Shown: piece by piece, positions 62,788 to 64,000 of the stretch | Layout: each line of letters opens with the position of its first letter | Position numbering within the stretch: position 1 is the stretch's first letter | From: Paramesorhizobium endophyticum | GTDB lineage: Bacteria; Pseudomonadota; Alphaproteobacteria; Rhizobiales; Rhizobiaceae | NCBI RefSeq assembly: GCF_014640615.1 | Contig: NZ_BMHH01000002.1 | Coordinates: 248,001-312,000 of the forward strand | Direction: 5' to 3' | Length of the DNA: 64,000 bases | The notes under the pieces: generated by a model | Told to the model about the DNA's origin: nothing | Databases searched by the model: none | The model's input: the letters and a program-made list of their open reading frames with translations, nothing else | Made by a program: the position numbers and the translations under genes

Positions 62788-62934
62788 CCCTCGTGGTTCG
62801 AGGCTCGTTCCCCCTTCGACAAGCTCAGGGTGCACGAGCACCTCACCATGAGGGCTACGGGAGCGCCGGCGCCCCTTCACCCTCATGGTGAGGTGCGAAT
62901 GGAGCGCAGCGGAATTCGCCTCGAACCACGAGGG
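62788..62934. repeat. Double inverted intergenic repeat (family D)
   Basis: Outer arms CCCTCGTGGTTCGAGG (62788-62803) and CCTCGAACCACGAGGG (62919-62934) are exact reverse complements. Inner arms GCACCTCACCATGAGGG (62838-62854) and CCCTCATGGTGAGGTGC (62880-62896) are as well. The element fills the gap between the hydrolase and a small gene. It looks like a dispersed element of the order; only one copy occurs in the window. Confidence 0.75.
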
Positions 62935-62956
62935 TGAAGGGCTCAGGGAGACTTCT

Positions 62957-63130
62957 ATGGTCCAACAAAATATCGTTCTTACCGAATGGGAAAAGACAGA
63001 GCTCCGCGAACTGCGTAAACGGTTGATGATGGGATTCGAGCAGGCGCGGCGCGGCGAATTGGCCGAAGGCAGCGGCGAGGATGCGTTTCGCCGCGCATTT
63101 GCGGCGGGTCGTGAACCCAAACAGCCATAA
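62957..63130 (+). CDS. Small hypothetical protein, ParD-like tail
   Basis: The 57-residue product (VLTEWEKTELRELRKRLMMG, FEQARRGELAEGSGEDAFRR) is charged and helical. The run GFEQARRGELAEGSGEDAF resembles the toxin-binding tail of ParD-type antitoxins, but there is no ribbon-helix-helix part and no toxin gene next to it. AGGGAG lies 6 nt before the ATG. It ends 75 nt before gatC. I give no function. Confidence 0.55.
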   Translation: MVQQNIVLTEWEKTELRELRKRLMMGFEQARRGELAEGSGEDAFRRAFAAGREPKQP

Positions 63131-63205
63131 GCATTATTGCGCTTGGAGCGCCTGCCCGATATAGCCGGGAGCGAGAAATATCTTGGCTAGCAGGTGGTAT
63201 CAGGG

Positions 63206-63493
63206 ATGTCAGTCGATCTTTCAACGGTGAAGCGCGTGGCGCATCTGGCGCGTATCGCCGTCAGCGACGAGGACGCAGAGCGCATGACCGGCGAGCTCAA
63301 TGCCATATTGGGCTTTGTCGAGCAGCTTGACGAGGTGGATGTGAGCGGTGTCGAGCCGATGACATCGGTCACGCCCATGGCCTTGCGCGCCCGCGAGGAT
63401 ATCGTCACGGATGGCAGCAAGGCTGATGATATCGTCGCCAATGCCCCCGTCACGGAAGAGAACTTCTTCCTCGTGCCGAAGGTGGTGGAGTAG
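63206..63493 (+). CDS. gatC: Asp-tRNA(Asn)/Glu-tRNA(Gln) amidotransferase subunit C
   Basis: The 95-residue protein is GatC, the belt subunit that holds GatA and GatB together. It matches the family over its length: [40 protein letters not shown] and [13 protein letters not shown], ending [11 protein letters not shown]. The ATG 63206 sits at the family start; the weak CAGGG precedes it. gatA usually follows and probably lies beyond the GNAT gene and the window edge. gatB is separate at 42.3 kb. Confidence 0.95.
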   Translation: MSVDLSTVKRVAHLARIAVSDEDAERMTGELNAILGFVEQLDEVDVSGVEPMTSVTPMALRAREDIVTDGSKADDIVANAPVTEENFFLVPKVVE

Positions 63494-63499
63494 GCAGCC

Positions 63500-63991
63500 A
63501 TGACCGGCGCGACGACGATTGCCATCGCGATAGAAACGCCGCTGCAGGACGATGTGCGCATGCTCATCGAACAGCTCAACGCGCATCTCCTGCCGCTTTC
63601 TCCCGAAGAGTTCCAGTTCAAGATGACCGTGGAGCAAATGGCGGGACCCGATACGACAGTGTTCGTCGCCCGGGACGATAGCGGCCGGGCCATCGGCTGC
63701 GGCGCGCTCAAGGTCCATGGAGACGCGATCGGTGAGGTCAAGCGCATGTACACGCTGCCGGAAGTGCGCGGTCTCCGGGTCGGTTCGGCACTGCTCGACG
63801 CGATTACGCGGCTTGCGCAGGAGAAGGGCATTTCGCATCTCGTGCTTGAAACGGGAAACGGTCCCGGCTTCGAGGGCGCCTGGCGGCTTTACGAGCGCTC
63901 CGGCTTCACGCGTTGCGGCGTCGTGCTCGATTATCCGGACTCCGAATATAGTGCATTTTTCGAAAAGCGCCTTGTCTCGCAGGCGCAGTGA
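63500..63991 (+). CDS. GNAT family N-acetyltransferase
   Basis: The 163-residue product is a GNAT enzyme with the acetyl-CoA loop VRGLRVGSALLDAI. The pattern GCGALKVHGDAIGEVKRMYT and HLVLETGNGPGFEGAWRLYE, followed by RSGFTRCG, places it with small amino-acid or antibiotic-type acetyltransferases; the substrate is unknown. It starts 6 nt after gatC and is likely in its operon. It is complete within the window. Confidence 0.88.
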   Translation: MTGATTIAIAIETPLQDDVRMLIEQLNAHLLPLSPEEFQFKMTVEQMAGPDTTVFVARDDSGRAIGCGALKVHGDAIGEVKRMYTLPEVRGLRVGSALLDAITRLAQEKGISHLVLETGNGPGFEGAWRLYERSGFTRCGVVLDYPDSEYSAFFEKRLVSQAQ

Positions 63992-64000
63992 CAGGATTTG

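Overview
The window is about 64 kb of a high-GC alphaproteobacterial chromosome. Gene content and order (lpxA-lpxI-lpxB next to gltA/gltX, comEC/lexA tail to tail, folE-hisI, yajC next to a Mth938-domain gene, NDUFA12 plus a DUF2155 gene, a pyrB-pyrC' pair, ruvX with gatC) and a LexA box of the GTTC-N7-GTTC type point to the Hyphomicrobiales (Rhizobiales). The intergenic repeats resemble those of Brucella/Ochrobactrum and related rhizobia. The exact genus cannot be fixed from the sequence alone.

Layout. 1-9.2 kb: lipid A genes (lpxA cut by the window edge, lpxI, lpxB), a frameshifted orphan parD antitoxin, gltA, gltX, comEC and lexA. 9.2-17.6 kb: a small Mu-like transposable prophage placed directly upstream of the lexA promoter. 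It has a divergent repressor and early regulator, a DDE transposase, a MuB ATPase, GemA, the protease/scaffold and major head genes, a Mor-type activator and a small HTH-like gene. It has no portal, terminase, tail or lysis genes. 17.6-31.3 kb: housekeeping genes (parE, an EamA transporter, lipB, tRNA-Leu(GAG), a patatin-like lipase, a short BKACE enzyme, hisI, folE, an IscU-like scaffold, yidD, a penicillin-binding carboxypeptidase, thrS), interrupted at 21.9 kb by an AT-rich foreign-looking gene. 31.3-45.4 kb: a Phd/PIN toxin-antitoxin pair, a DUF815 ATPase, yajC, a pair resembling complex I assembly factors NDUFAF3 and NDUFAF6, DUF4153, trmFO, a DUF1127 gene followed by three anti-Shine-Dalgarno stem-loops, DUF2157/GDYXXLXY genes, tRNA-Leu(UAG), tig, gatB, NDUFA12 and DUF2155. 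45.4-47.5 kb: a tandem pair of Asp-box propeller genes, the second frameshifted. 47.5-64 kb: rimO, DUF983, rnr, topA, dprA, plsY, an inactive-looking dihydroorotase homologue with pyrB, an aidB-like gene, ruvX, a UPF0173 hydrolase, gatC and a GNAT gene.

How the genes connect. Several systems are visible: outer-membrane lipid A synthesis; competence/DNA uptake (comEC, dprA); SOS control (lexA); topology (parE, topA); Glu-tRNA(Gln) amidation (gltX, gatB, gatC); pyrimidine synthesis (an ATCase with its pseudo-DHOase partner); and complex I biogenesis (NDUFAF3-like, NDUFAF6-like, NDUFA12). Four families of palindromic intergenic repeats sit at operon ends and at apparent rearrangement points.

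The strongest unusual signals are the DUF1127 mRNA with three CCUCCUCCC-loop hairpins (a CcsR/cuckoo-type small RNA array), the pared-down transposable prophage that keeps only its replication and capsid-shell modules, and the frameshifted tandem propeller genes.
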